Translations under genes and position numbers: made by a program
Shown: one piece after another, positions 34,601 to 45,800 of the stretch
Layout: each line of letters begins with the position of its first letter
Position numbering within the stretch: the stretch's first letter is position 1
Assembly (NCBI GenBank): GCA_013400115.1
Contig: VXBP01000411.1
Location: forward strand, 310,001-374,000
Reading direction: 5' to 3'
Source: Rhinopomastus cyanomelas
Taxonomy: Eukaryota; Chordata; Aves; Bucerotiformes; Rhinopomastidae
DNA: 64,000 bases
The notes under the pieces: model-generated
Told to the model about the DNA's origin: nothing
The model's database searches: none
What the model saw: only the letters and a program-made list of their open reading frames with translations

Positions 34601-37600
34601 ACAATACCCTGATCTAGTGATTAGACCGTGGATTTTCATGCCCAAAGGTAGCAAACAGGTTTTGAGGGGATGTGACCATCCTTTGCTTACGATACATCAA
34701 GTGTACAGCCAAAACTTTACCTACTTGGAAAAAAAAAAAAAGGAACACCACGTGGAAGCATCTGAGAAAACCATTCGATTAAACCGTGTCTGGAAGAGGT
34801 GGTGAACAGACTGAGGACACTTCACACAAGTATCAGGCGAATCACAGTCAGTTTAAGAACAAATTGTTCTATAAAAGGCAGTGCATTGGTACTGTTCTCA
34901 TGGCTGGAAATGATTCCCAGCACAAAGAAGTTTTGTCACTGGTGGGGATTTTGTTGTTCTTAGTAGCAGCTTCTTGCAGAGGAGAAGAGAAAGACATGAA
35001 AGTACACATGGAAGTGAAATGTCTGTCCTTCTCTTTGATGTCACCAGTACAGAAAAATGGAAGGAAAAGGCAGCCTTTTCTTTTAGACGTTCCATCTGTG
35101 AAAGACTTTTGAGACAACACAATCGTACAGCTGCGCAGAACGATCTGGGCTTAAGGACTGCGCCAATAAAAAGCATTGTGAATCACCTTTGAAGTTCCAG
35201 TTGAGCCAACGTTCTGCTTTTTGTCCACACTAAAACAGTTGTAAGCTTTCAAAACATGAAGTTTGACTTCTTTCTCTACAGGTTTGCTTACTTTCCCCGC
35301 CTCTGAGGGGGCTGAGGTATAAGTAGGACAACTGCTCTTCCCACCCAGTAACCAGGGATGCGATGGATGTCGGAACATTTCAAGCGCAGACCTTGATTTC
35401 GTAGTTCTTAGACTTCACCGCAAGTCTTTTACTTGCGGTAAAGCCACAAGTGTTTTACCAGATCTAGCTACAATGAAAACAACTCAATGGATATAAATAT
35501 CATCACACATTTGCAGACACTAGGCAGAACCCACAAATCTTTCTTTCTGGACAGCAGCCAGTGGGAGATTCAGAGCCTGCAAGGCTTTGCGAAAGGAAAC
35601 AATTTGGTCTCCTCTAACAAATGTGCTGTCCCTGAAGAATGGTGTCATGGAAATCCGAGCACACAGGAACAGGGTTTGCAGAAATTAAATGCTGCACTGC
35701 TAACCAGCTTTCCAAACAACGGTTTAAAAGTAATTCTATCCTGAGCAGTTACATTAAACATATATAGTATTATAATAAATCCCCTCTTTACATTTTTACT
35801 TAAAGTAAGAGTGCTTCTCAGAATGTAGAAGCTACTTCTCGGGAAAGATGGCTGATTCTTCCCCTCTAGGACCCAGCATTATCTTAAAACTACTGTTTCC
35901 ACTGGAGAATCAAATAGATAAGTAACACGAGGAGACTCCATAGGCTTCTCCTTGTTGATTCCTGCCTAAGACACTTAGCTTACAAATCCTTGTGGCCAGT
36001 TGGCCTTTCTAACTACCACCAGTCTCTAGCTTGTACACGGAGACGTATCGCTGACATCGTACCGGTAATGAAGCACTTTTCCGCTTGAAAATTAAACATG
36101 AAATCATTAAAGAGTTCACAGGCTGGCTTTACTGTTTCCTTGAAGTTGTGCATGTCCTTCTAAACTAATCTACAAGACAACTTATTTCTGTAAGGAAAAT
36201 TAGTGGCTCTGATTTCTGACATGAGACAAACTAGTATCCATTTTGTTCAATTTTCTAACCAAGCCAACGCTTGAAATGCATCCCCTTCCAGGAAAAGAAA
36301 GGTGGGTGACAGACTAGTATGAAATGTCATTAACGAAGTTCCTAGCCATATGTACCCACAGAGCTCAGATAGTTTCCTCATCTATTTCCCACATTACCTT
36401 CAGCTCACTCAGGCACACACAATCACTTAACAAGCAGAAGGAGCATTACAATGAGAAGTAGGCCAAAGTGGCACCCATCTCACGTACTTCCACGCAGAAC
36501 AGTCAGTACAGGAGAAGTAAAGGTATCAAATCCATTTACTGGCTAACCATGCACGTCCATCGCTAACAATTACAGGCAGAAGACTCTGATCTCTCCGATT
36601 CCTCTTACAGCACCAAAGGACATAATTCCACAGTCTTGAGGAGTATCTGACATGCTGAATAGTTCCATTACACATGAGCTTATGCAGAGTACCCACAGCT
36701 GGTTTCAGCACTTGAAATAAAGTACTATGGAATAAGTGAGGAAGGAATAATTTATCCCTTGTGAACTTTGATTTTTTTTCTACTTCAAGTTCTATCTCAT
36801 TCAACAACCTCAAATACACTAAATAATAAACAAATATCCTATAAATACTGTCGTAACATTCCCCTGTAAAATAAACACAGGTCTGTAACACAAACACTTG
36901 CTTTTGGTCCTTCCTCTTCCAGTCAAGCAAATGAAATAGTAACCTCAAAATTACACAGGGGTTTCTACTCCCTGTATAAAGGCAAGGAGAACTTTCTGGC
37001 TAACTCTACATGCACATCTTTACCCTGAATTGCAAAATAACAGTTATTTGCAAATTATTACTTCCTCCAGTATGAAAATTCTACTACCTTAAAGCAAGCA
37101 AGTGCCACACTCAAGAGATTTGGTATTTGAGAAACAAACCAGGCAGAATGTCACCTACTGGCCTGCTCCACCCCTCTGCTCCCAGGTGTCTCCGCATTGA
37201 CAGACTAAACGTATAGTACCATGTCCTTAAGTGTTAGTCACAATAGCCTTCCAAAACTTGCACAAGAAAAAGCCAGATTCTTTACTTAGACACATAAAGC
37301 TTGTGTCTTCACTGTCTCTGACAAGGAATGCCATGTTTGATTCGGTTATGGGAGACTCTGAAAACTTCTCGTAATCCACGTTCGTACACTGTAATGCAGA
37401 TTCCATTCCTTTGCCACTGGACTGTGTCACAGTGCATTAGAAGCTTCTGCAGCAGCTCTGTGATCTCTCAGCCCTGCTAGGGAAAAGGTACAGTAATCCC
37501 TTCTGTCCTGATCTGCTCACACTTCTCTGTGTCCTCCCTGACTGTCCATTTTATCACAAAAGTGACAGCGACATGAGATGTAAGAGCCACAGTATGGTTA

Positions 37601-38276
37601 CGGCTCTTGTGAAAATGTCTTCTACAATTTCCATCTAAGAAACATCTTACCCTTCGATATGTGTACAGAGTATCTCCTAGGCATCTGCTAATACAAACAC
37701 TCTACTAGGTTACTTCCAAGTAGATGGTGTCTGTTGGAAAAAACAAACCTAGAAAAGACTTTGTGTGTGACGCATGGAAGAGAACAGAATAAGTCACACG
37801 AAAGAGGTGTAAGCAATACCCTTGACCAGCTTAAAGCCATTAACATAATGTCATGTTCAGGTATCACAAGGATAGAAAACATACAAGGACCTATCTACAG
37901 CAGCTGTTCCACGTGTCAGAAGCTGTTTATGGCAACGTCCAATGGCAACTGCTACTGGATTTGATGTCAGTGTTATTTTGTAAATTGAGGACTTCTTGTT
38001 TACTCTTCTAAACTATAAGCAACTATATTTTTATTGCTTTACTTACCACAGCGTAGAGCTACTCAGTTCATATCTTCATGGTATACTACAACGTACCCCT
38101 TCAGCAGACCTTGTCCCTGCTGACTATAGACTGATGTTAGAGGTCCTGTATATGTTTTGGATTGTGGTCATGACATGAATGAAAGTACTAAGTGAGGTAG
38201 AATAGAGAACAACCCAATTATTATAAGAAACTGCAGCTCAGGAAAACAGATCTGATCAAGAAATTGTAGAGTAAGG
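31634..38276. other. 6.6-kb CR1-free stretch, no gene recognised
   Basis: This is the longest CR1-free interval in the window. It holds the longest gap-free open frame (33922-34464, plus, 180 codons), which has no domain or signal I recognise and is within what chance allows in 64 kb. An AATAAA occurs at the end of that frame, and A13 lies at 34729-34741. A perfect 9-bp hairpin is at 35417-35439. Other frames (32258-32698 plus, 36526-36948 minus) look random. Confidence 0.5.
35417..35439. repeat. Perfect 9-bp inverted repeat
   Basis: ACCGCAAGT at 35417-35425 and ACTTGCGGT at 35431-35439 are exact reverse complements around a 5-base loop (CTTTT). This is read directly from the sequence. No T-run or known site follows it, so a function is not implied. 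Confidence 0.6.
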
Positions 38277-38327
38277 CTAACAGTTGAATTTGATTGCGAG
38301 AGTCTTTTCCAACCTGAGTCTATGATC
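38277..38327 (+). mobile_element. Degraded CR1 3' tail, plus strand
   Basis: The sequence ACAGTTGAATTTGATTGCGA, GAGTCTTTTCCAACCTGAGT, CTATGATC resembles a plus-strand CR1 end (GGTTGGACTTGATGATCTTA / TCTTTTCCAACCT) with many changes. It is short and old, so the call is less certain than the others. Confidence 0.55.
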
Positions 38328-39527
38328 CAATCAGAGACAACGAAACTTAGGGTTAGAAGCTACTGAGAAGTTACTAATGATTTTCTTCAGCTTTTCTTCT
38401 TTGCTGCCCCAACAGAGAACAGATTAAAACCCCAAATACGCATCTCTCAAAGTCAAAACACTCTAAGGAGAATTACTATAACTCACAAGTGTCGGGAACG
38501 ATCAGATCTTTCTGCTCTTAAAGGAAACAAAATTCTCATTCACGCCCTAATGGGTGTCAGTAAAGGAAGGCATTACCAGACTTTTCACTAGTAAGTTTTG
38601 TAATTGTGCAACTTCTGGTTTTGATCATAAATGCAGCAATACAATAGTCAAGAAAGAATTTCTTTGCTTCCAGCATCTCTTCTCCCTCCCAAGTACTAAT
38701 CTGAGTAACACCAGCAACTGTGTGCTAGTTTTCTCAGACTGACTACATGGGGGCTTATGTCAATTTGAGTTCACAGAATCTGGCCAAGCATGAAAAGCAC
38801 TGCTTTCAGACATTTCTTGAGGGATCACCTGAATAACTTCCTTTAATTCAAGTCTATTGTTTGAGGGTTTTCACACAAACACAGCCTAACCTTCTCAGCG
38901 TAACATTATACGTGGTACTTCAGCTTCTTGACATATTTCCTTTTTGTCTGCACCTAGCACCGTAAAAACAACCTCAGGACGAAAACCACAGTCAATCTCT
39001 GCCTACGTGCCACAGGAGAACAGCAACATGGACACTGGATCAAGATTAGAAACATTACACACATGAAAGTAGTTAGGGTGGTTAATCTGCTACTCCAACT
39101 CCAGTGACTGGGCGTAGCTGTGCCCTTTCTAACAACGTCGAGCTTGTGCTCATTCAGCCATCCACGACACGTGAAAAGACAGCTTCCGGCACTGCACCCT
39201 ACCTCTGTCTGTTTAGAGCATGTGGGTTCTCAACAATGATTCAGAGCAAAAGAAGGCTGAGGTCACTCCTCGGCCAGACATGAGGACTTAGAACAGAAAT
39301 ATGTTAACTCCCTGTGGGTTGCTTTTGTTTTGAAGCAGTACCTCTGGCAAGCAGAAAGCAGCAATTCATTTGGGGTAGTAGAGAAGCATTTCAGCTCGAA
39401 AGTTAGTAAACTTCCCTCTCTATGGGAGATAACTGCTCAGAACAAGTGCATGGCACAGCTGAGTCAGCTGGACCTGGAACAGCAGTAAAGGCAAACCTCT
39501 CAAAACAGCTCAGTTTCTGGTGGTTGA
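38328..39527. other. Unique non-coding sequence
   Basis: No gene or repeat is recognised in this 1.2-kb interval. Confidence 0.55.
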
Positions 39528-39585
39528 TCACAGGATCATAGGATGTTAGGGGTTGGAAGGGACCCAAGAGATCATCCAGTCCAAT
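39528..39585 (-). mobile_element. Outer CR1, minus strand, tail part
   Basis: The sequence TCACAGGATCATAGGATGTT, AGGGGTTGGAAGGGACCCAA, GAGATCATCCAGTCCAAT is the last ~58 bases of CR1. It stops at CAGTCCAAT where a second CR1 tail begins. The next part of a CR1 (AAAGCAGGATCACCTAG) appears at 41087, so I read 39528-39585 and 41087-41531 as one element split by the CR1 between them. Confidence 0.75.
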
Positions 39586-40005
39586 CATAGAATCATTATG
39601 GACTGGAAGGGACCTCGAAAGATCATCTAGTCCAATCCCCCTGCCACAGCAGGATCACCTAGACCAAGTCACACAGGAACACATCCAGGAGGGCCTTGAA
39701 CATCTTCAGTGAAGGAGACTCCACAACCACCCTGGGCAGCCTGTTCCAGTGCTCCATCAGTCTCACCGTGAAGAAGTTCTTTCTCAGGTTGATGTGGAAC
39801 CTCCTATGTTCCAGCTGACAACCATTGCCCCTTGTCCTATCACTACATGACACTGAGAATAGCCCACCTCCATCCTCCCGACACCCACCCCTCAAATATT
39901 TGTAGACATTAATGAGGTCACCCCTCAGTCTCCTCCAAGCTAAAGAGACCCAGCTCCCTCAGCCTCTCCTCATAAGGGAGGTGCTCCACCTCCTTCATCA
40001 TCTTC

Positions 40006-40152
40006 NNNNNNNNNNNNNNNNNNNNNNNNNNNNNNNNNNNNNNNNNNNNNNNNNNNNNNNNNNNNNNNNNNNNNNNNNNNNNNNNNNNNNNNNNNNNNNN
40101 NNNNNNNNNNNNNNNNNNNNNNNNNNNNNNNNNNNNNNNNNNNNNNNNNNNN
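40006..40152. other. Assembly gap (147 N)
   Basis: Undetermined bases lie between the CR1 ORF2 C-terminus and the ORF1-ORF2 junction region. The true missing length may be much larger, up to about 3 kb if the element is intact. Confidence 0.97.
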
Positions 40153-40269
40153 AGGCCTCCAACTAGACTCTGTCCCATTGACCACTTGCCCTAGGACAGC
40201 GAGAGGTCACCTGTTCTTCCTTAAGATCAGAGCTCTGCCCCATCAACTATCCCACTCCCCGCCTCGAAT

Positions 40270-41085
40270 CTAGTTTAAAGTCCTCCGAATGATCCCTGCC
40301 AGTTCCTGCCCCAGAGCCCTTTTTGCCCTCTGAGTTAAACCCCTCCCATTTGTATCTGCTAAGCCTGGTGTCTGAAAGAACCCAAAGCCCTGCCTGTAAC
40401 ACCTGTCTCGTAGCCAGGACTTAGTCCTTCTATTCTGGCCCATGTCCTCACCCCAAAAAAGAAATAATAAACGGAAGACAATTTGTGCCCCAGAGTCCCT
40501 CACAAAACGTCCTAATGCCCTAAGGTCTTTCTTCATTCCCCTTAGACTATGGAATACAGCTTCCTCCCCACTTGTTTGGACGATCAGCAGTGGGTTATAG
40601 TCAGCTGATCTCACCAGGTTAGGAAGCAACCTAGTGATGTCCCTGATTCAGGCTCCAGGTAAGCTGCAGACTTCCCTATGATGGGGGTCAGCTCTGCATA
40701 TTGGGCCCTCGGTCCCTTTCAGGAGCGAGTGTCCAATAACCAGGACCCGTCTCCTCTTTGTAGAGGAGGGCGTCGTAGCACTAGAAGCCTTCCTGGATTT
40801 GTGAGACTTTGCCTGGACCTTCAGTGTGGGTTCTCTATCCTCTATATCCTCATCAGATTTGCTGTCTTCCAATAGGGGCTCATATCTATTACTCAGTGTC
40901 AACTGGGGAGGTGCACCAGGCAAGGGTGGCACCCGCCTTCTGCCATTGCCCTGCACTTGGCTCCAGCCACCCACTTTACTTGAGCTCCCGTCCACACCCC
41001 GAGAACCATAGGATACAGCGTTCGGCTAGTTGCGGCTAGTCCCCCAAGAAGCAGACTTTACCGCCACGCTCTCCCCTGCTCCCAG
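40270..41085 (-). pseudogene. CR1 ORF1 esterase (SGNH/GDSL-like) remnant
   Basis: One minus-strand frame of about 272 codons runs from 41085 to 40270. It is broken only by a TAG near 41032 and a TGA at 40648-40650 (LPGA*IRDITRLLPNL). In order it shows an N-terminal part, NRYEPLLEDSKSDEDIEDRE, a basic stretch ending TKRRRVLVIGHSLLKGTEGP, then LPNLVRSADYNPLLI, LRGMKKDLRALGRFVRDSGA, SWLRDRCYRQGFGFF and QELAGIIRRTLN. CR1-clade elements are known to carry an esterase-like domain in ORF1, thought to bind RNA or lipid during retrotransposition. The nucleophile Ser of the GDSL block is kept (GHSLL, with Asp changed to His). The C-terminal DxxH block reads NGRG, so both Asp and His are lost, and an active esterase is unlikely. 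Confidence 0.85.
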
Positions 41086-41086
41086 C

Positions 41087-41531
41087 AGCCAAAGCAGGAT
41101 CACCTAGATCAAGTCACACAGGAACATGTCCAGGTGAGTTTTAAACATCTCCAGAGAAGGAGCCCCCCCCAACACCCCTGGGCAGCCTGTTCCAGTGCTC
41201 TGTCACCCTCACTGGGAAGAAGTTCCTTCTCATATTCATGTGGAACCTCCCATATTCCAGCTTACACCCGTTGCCCCTTGTCCTATCATTGGATGTCACT
41301 GAGCAAAGCCTGACTTCATCCTCCTGACACCCCCACTTTCCATATTTATCAACATTAATGGGGTCACCCCCCTGTCTCCTTTTTTTCAAGCTAAAGAGAC
41401 CCAGCTCCCTCAGCCTTTTCTCATCAGGGAGATGTTCCACTCCATCATTTTTGTGGCTCTGCCCTGGACTCTCTCAAGCAGTTCTGTGTCCTTCTTCTGC
41501 TGAGGAGCCCAGAACTGGACACGGTATTCCA
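41087..41531 (-). mobile_element. Outer CR1, minus strand, body part
   Basis: The sequence AAAGCAGGATCACCTAGATC, ACACAGGAACATGTCCAGGT continues through the 3' region and ORF2 C-terminus. The minus-strand frame 41440-41141 reads MEHLPDEKRLRELGLFSLKK, DRTRGNGCKLEYGRFHMNM, RRNFFPVRVTEHWNRLPRGV. It ends CAGAACTGGACACGGTATTC. It lacks its own 3' tail, which is found at 39528-39585 on the other side of the nested element. Confidence 0.88.
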
Positions 41532-42070
41532 ATATTTTAATTATTATTTCAATTACAGGACATCATTTCCCATTTATGTCTTCAGAGGTGACTCAAACTT
41601 CATCTGGATAAAACCAACGTTGGTATCTGCATTTACTCAAACAGAAGCATGCTAACTACAAATGAAGCTCCTATGTTCACCAGCCTACGATGTGCAGAAG
41701 CAGCTGATGAGGGACACTTTGCAATGGAAAAAGCAATGTAATTGGCAATTAATATAAAATCCACCTTGACATTGAAAGGATCCTCTATCCATCAGCTGGG
41801 GATGCACAGTCATATGAACACATGATGTTTTCAGCACCGGTGTTTGGTGACACAGGCTGTCTGAAAAATCAGATGTACACAAAACCTTAATAGCTATTAC
41901 ACATAAAATCAAATATTGACAGGTTGGGAGCAGTTTATGAAATTCTGATGCATTACTTTATCCCATTCTGATACTGTTAATTTTAAATAACATTTTTATT
42001 CAGACATACCAGTAGCTTATTTTCTACTAGAAAGAGAACAAAATTTTTTCAGCATTGCATCTATCCTGTA
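41532..42070. other. Unique non-coding sequence
   Basis: No gene or repeat is recognised between the two CR1 blocks. Confidence 0.55.
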
Positions 42071-42895
42071 TAGAATCACACAGAGTCACAGAATACTTGA
42101 GGCTGGCAAAGACCTCTAAGTCCAGCCCAGCCCAGCCCATGACCTAACATCACCACGATCACCTAGACCAGTGCCCTAAGGGTCGCAGCCAGTCTATCCT
42201 TAAACACTTCCAGGGATGGGGACTCCACCACCTCCCTGGGCAGTCTATCCAGTGTCTGATCACACTTTCCACGAGGAAGGGCTTCCTAACATCCAGCCTA
42301 ACCCTCCCCTGGCAGTATCAGGCCCTGCCCTCTCATCCTGGTTCTGGTTGCCTGGGAGAAGAGCATGACTCTCACCCATCTACAACTTCCCTTCAGGCAG
42401 TTATAGAGAGTGATAAGGTCCCCTGAGTCTCCTCCAGGCTAAACACCCCCAGCTCCCTCAGCCTCTCCTCATCAGGCTTTCCTGTCAGTCCCTTCCCCAG
42501 GCTTGTTGCTCCTCTGGACCTCCTCCAGCCTCTCAATCTCTTTCTTAAAAGTGAGGGGCCCAGAACTGCCCCCCAGTACTCGAGGTGGGGCCTCACCAGT
42601 GCCCAGGAGAGTGGGAAAATGATGTCCCTCATCCTGCCGGCCACATTATTGCTGATCCCAGCAGGATGTCATTGGCATTTTGTGCCACCTGGGCACTCTG
42701 CTGGCTCCTATTCAGCTGGTTGTCAACCAGTACTCCCAGTTCCCTCTGTGCCAGGCTGCTCGCCAGCCACTCAACCCCCAGTCTGTAGCTGCAGGGGGTT
42801 ACTGTGGCCAAAATGTGGGACCCTGCCCTTGGCCCTGTTAAACCTCATCCCGCCGGCCTCTGCCCATTGACCCAGCCTGTCCAGATCTCTCTCCT
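42071..42895 (-). mobile_element. CR1 LINE (second subfamily), minus strand, ~825 bp
   Basis: The tail (TAGAATCACACAGAGTCACA, GAATACTTGAGGCTGGCAAA) contains an extra (AGCCC)n expansion at 42123-42138. The body follows (CCATGACCTAACATCACCAC, CACTTTCCACGAGGAAGGGC) to the RT region. Minus-strand remnants include PDEERLRELGVFSLEE, IIFPLSWALVRPHLEYWGAV, a region related to DNQLNRSQQSAQ, and LDRLGQWAEAGGMRFN with VPHFGHSNPLQL, the RT stretch after the catalytic core. Frames change at least three times, so it is dead. Same subfamily as 15457, 52681 and 63695. Confidence 0.92.
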
Positions 42896-45800
42896 TATGT
42901 CTTATCTGGCAGCGCTGTGCCCTGCTGAACAGCTGTAGCCTGTATGTCAGCAAAGCAAACACTCTCCAAGCATGCTTTGCTTTCTTCATGACGTAATGGC
43001 CTACAGTCAAACCATTAGTAACCTTCAGCACAATGTGTTGAGTCAATCTTTAGTATTTTAAACAAACATAAACCCATAGAAACGGTCATGAAACAAAGCT
43101 GAGGCCAAGGCACTGCATTTTTACAGCCAGCAGATCAGCACAGCAGAGCTTGGGGAAGAAGTTAGTGCTACTAACAGAGAAAATGCAGCAATGACACGTG
43201 CACCCAGACACGGATAGAAGACAGTTAGCACCTGTTCTCATCAGAAATATTATTTCTGCTGAATAGAATTGGGACACAGAATAATTACAGCACGTAGGAG
43301 AACATGAGGGGCTTTTACTAAAAAAGTCAATTAAGAAATAACTGCTTTTCAGACGCAAAAGAAAAGTCTTAAGTGAAAATCTGTTCTTCCACACTAACAA
43401 CTGAAATACTTCCCTGTCTTTACTGCATGTGTGTTGGTTCTCTTTTCATTTCTGATCTGTAAAGTTCACTGCTCATTTTTCCTGTGCCCATTGCACAGAA
43501 AGTCTGAAGTCAAGTAAATGTCCATATTAAATGGGGATGTAAAACTGACCGAGACTGACTGCACATTGCGGATTAAGAGGTGGTTTGCTGGATGCTTTGC
43601 AGCTACTCTGTGTGTCCACATCATTGCTCTTAAACACAGAGCTCATGTTGGACTTCCAACTCTTCAGTGGAGAACACTTACAGCTTTTTTGGCTGCAGAA
43701 AGTATTTTTCAATAATTTTATGCAGTAAATGGCAGAAATACAAATATAGCACTTGCAGTACGTACACTTTTAATAACTGAACACTTTAACATAAGCTTCA
43801 GGCAGCCTTCTCACTTATCAGACTCTCCAGCAGCTCAAGTAGTGGTTCCACAGATGTTCTCCCTGGACAGCACTGACAGCCTGAGCAGCTCACACCGGTA
43901 CTCTTTCAGCAGTGCAACGTGTCAAGCTGGAGAACTCGTCACAATTTAAACCAACCCTGTCTTCCTTTTTTTATACATGGTTTCTTTAATTCAGTTATTT
44001 TTCTTGATCCAGTCCATAGGTGGGCTCCAGAAGAGTTGTACCAAGAGCACTGAACACAGAAAGGGGGGGCTTGCATTGCAGAAGTGACCTTTTAGAGGAC
44101 ACCTGTAAGCACTGGGTGAAAATACCCATGAAAATACTGGCATTGCCACTTCAGCACAGCTCATGGATGGGAATTATCACTGAGCTGCACAGTGCTCCTG
44201 TTTCAACAGCAAAGCAGGCTTACAGAGTTGCCAGCCCTCCCTACCTTCAGCTATTCATTACAATCTCATGCCACTTTTTTTCAGGAAGTTATTTTTAGCT
44301 TGGATTACTGCAGTAAGCTATTGCACTGCGTGACACCAGAAACCCTTGGGCTGGCATTAACGGGGCTGTGAAGCGCAACAAAGGGAAGGGAGCTAACAGG
44401 CACCTTCTTACCTGGCTTCACATCAAACACCAGAACTACCTGTAGATACATCTCATGGCTGCAGTTTAGCAAGAAGCTTAAGCAGTCACATTAAAGTCCA
44501 CGGATCTCCTCCTAAGTTCAAAGTTCAGTTTGATTTTGAGGCGGTTTGATTTTTTAATTTGTTTTTTAAATCTGAATCAAAAGTCATATTCACTTTCCAA
44601 CATGTTAAATCAAACGTATAAATAAAAGAAAACGTCTACCTTTCACCGGTAATTTAAATCAGAAAAGTCTGCAGAAAGCAGCAATTCTGGTTTTGTTGGA
44701 CTAACTGGTATAGTTAGCTCAAAACCAAAAAGCCTTTCTAGCCAGATCTTCTATGGTTAGCTCAAATTTATCTTCTTGCTAAGAACAACAAATACGGGAT
44801 GAGAACAAAGGAAGAAAACAACTTTGAAGAAAACTAAATATGACTTCTATGAAAAGCATTTTAATGACCCAAAATCACTTTTCTTGTGATAATGTCAATA
44901 AAGAGAAAACCTGGGATGATTCAATTAGTCCACTGATCATGACTGTAAGAATCCTACTGCAGGTACTTGGTGCAGTACAATCCAGTCAGATCACCAGCTG
45001 CCATCTCAAATCAGCACCAAGAACGTGAGTCTTTGACTTCATGTAAGGTTCATTTCAGGAATTTCAGAAGCAAAATAACCCATTAGTTTGGGAACAGCAC
45101 AAGGCTAAAGCAGCAGCATAGGGTAACGTGAAAGGAGACACAAATCTGAAGTGATACTAATACAAGCACAGAGACAAGAAAAAACATAACTGGATGGACT
45201 AAAACCATATCAATATTATCTTTTCTTGAGTAGAGCAAGTTTGGGAGATTATTCATCATGAAACTTACTGCTATAAGTCATCCAGGTTCTCCGAGAGTGT
45301 CTGAAAAACGTCAGCAATAATGAAGTTAAGAGTATTATGAGACATCAGCAAGATACCATCTAGAGCAAAACCTGCATTTCCAAACAGGACTGGACTTCAG
45401 TTTCAGTAAGTTCACTAAGTACACACAGCAAAACCAAATTTCAAAACAGCATCAAAGGACCATCAACAGCACACTGAGAATCCATTTCGACTTTCAGCTA
45501 AATGCTGGACATCTCCCTCCCCTGAGCCTTCTCAAAGGTTTCCACTTGCTCATCTAGATTTCTCTGTCCACTGAGCCACGTTTGCAAGTTAACATCAGAG
45601 AACGTTGACTACCTTCGTACTTTCCCCTGCATGTAATGGGATATCAGGAGACCAAGCGAGCCCTAAAGCCAGTGCAAAGGGAAAAGATGAGAAAACAACT
45701 GTCCAGGGAATTTTGTTTTCCTTTTTTTGCTGTATGTGGTGAACACAAACTAGAGCAAGGTATGTCACAGGAGGAAAGGCTTGGTGAAAGAACTGGTGCA

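Larger units (their letters stand above)
39586..41086 (-). mobile_element. Nested CR1, minus strand, with ORF1 and 3' end but little ORF2
   Basis: A well-preserved CR1 3' end (CATAGAATCATTATGGACTG, GAAGGGACCTCGAAAGATCA) is followed by the ORF2 C-terminus (minus strand KMMKEVEHLPYEERLRELGL) up to 40005 and a 147-base gap. Beyond it the sequence is the end of ORF1 and the ORF1 esterase. A full CR1 would have about 3 kb of ORF2 in between. The element therefore either carries a large internal deletion or the assembly has joined across missing sequence. It is nested in the CR1 of 39528/41087. Confidence 0.82.

Noticed and set aside
39912..40185. Open frames across 39912-40185
   Set aside because: They cross the 147-base gap; the readable part is CR1 ORF2 C-terminus.
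40270..40995. ORF1 esterase read as two separate host genes
   Set aside because: Both pieces are in the same frame, separated by one TGA, and match the CR1 ORF1 layout; the apparent starts are GTG and TTG codons, not true initiators.
42123..42138. AGCCC repeat as an independent microsatellite
   Set aside because: It lies inside the CR1 tail and is a local expansion of the CCAGCCCATGACC motif of that subfamily.
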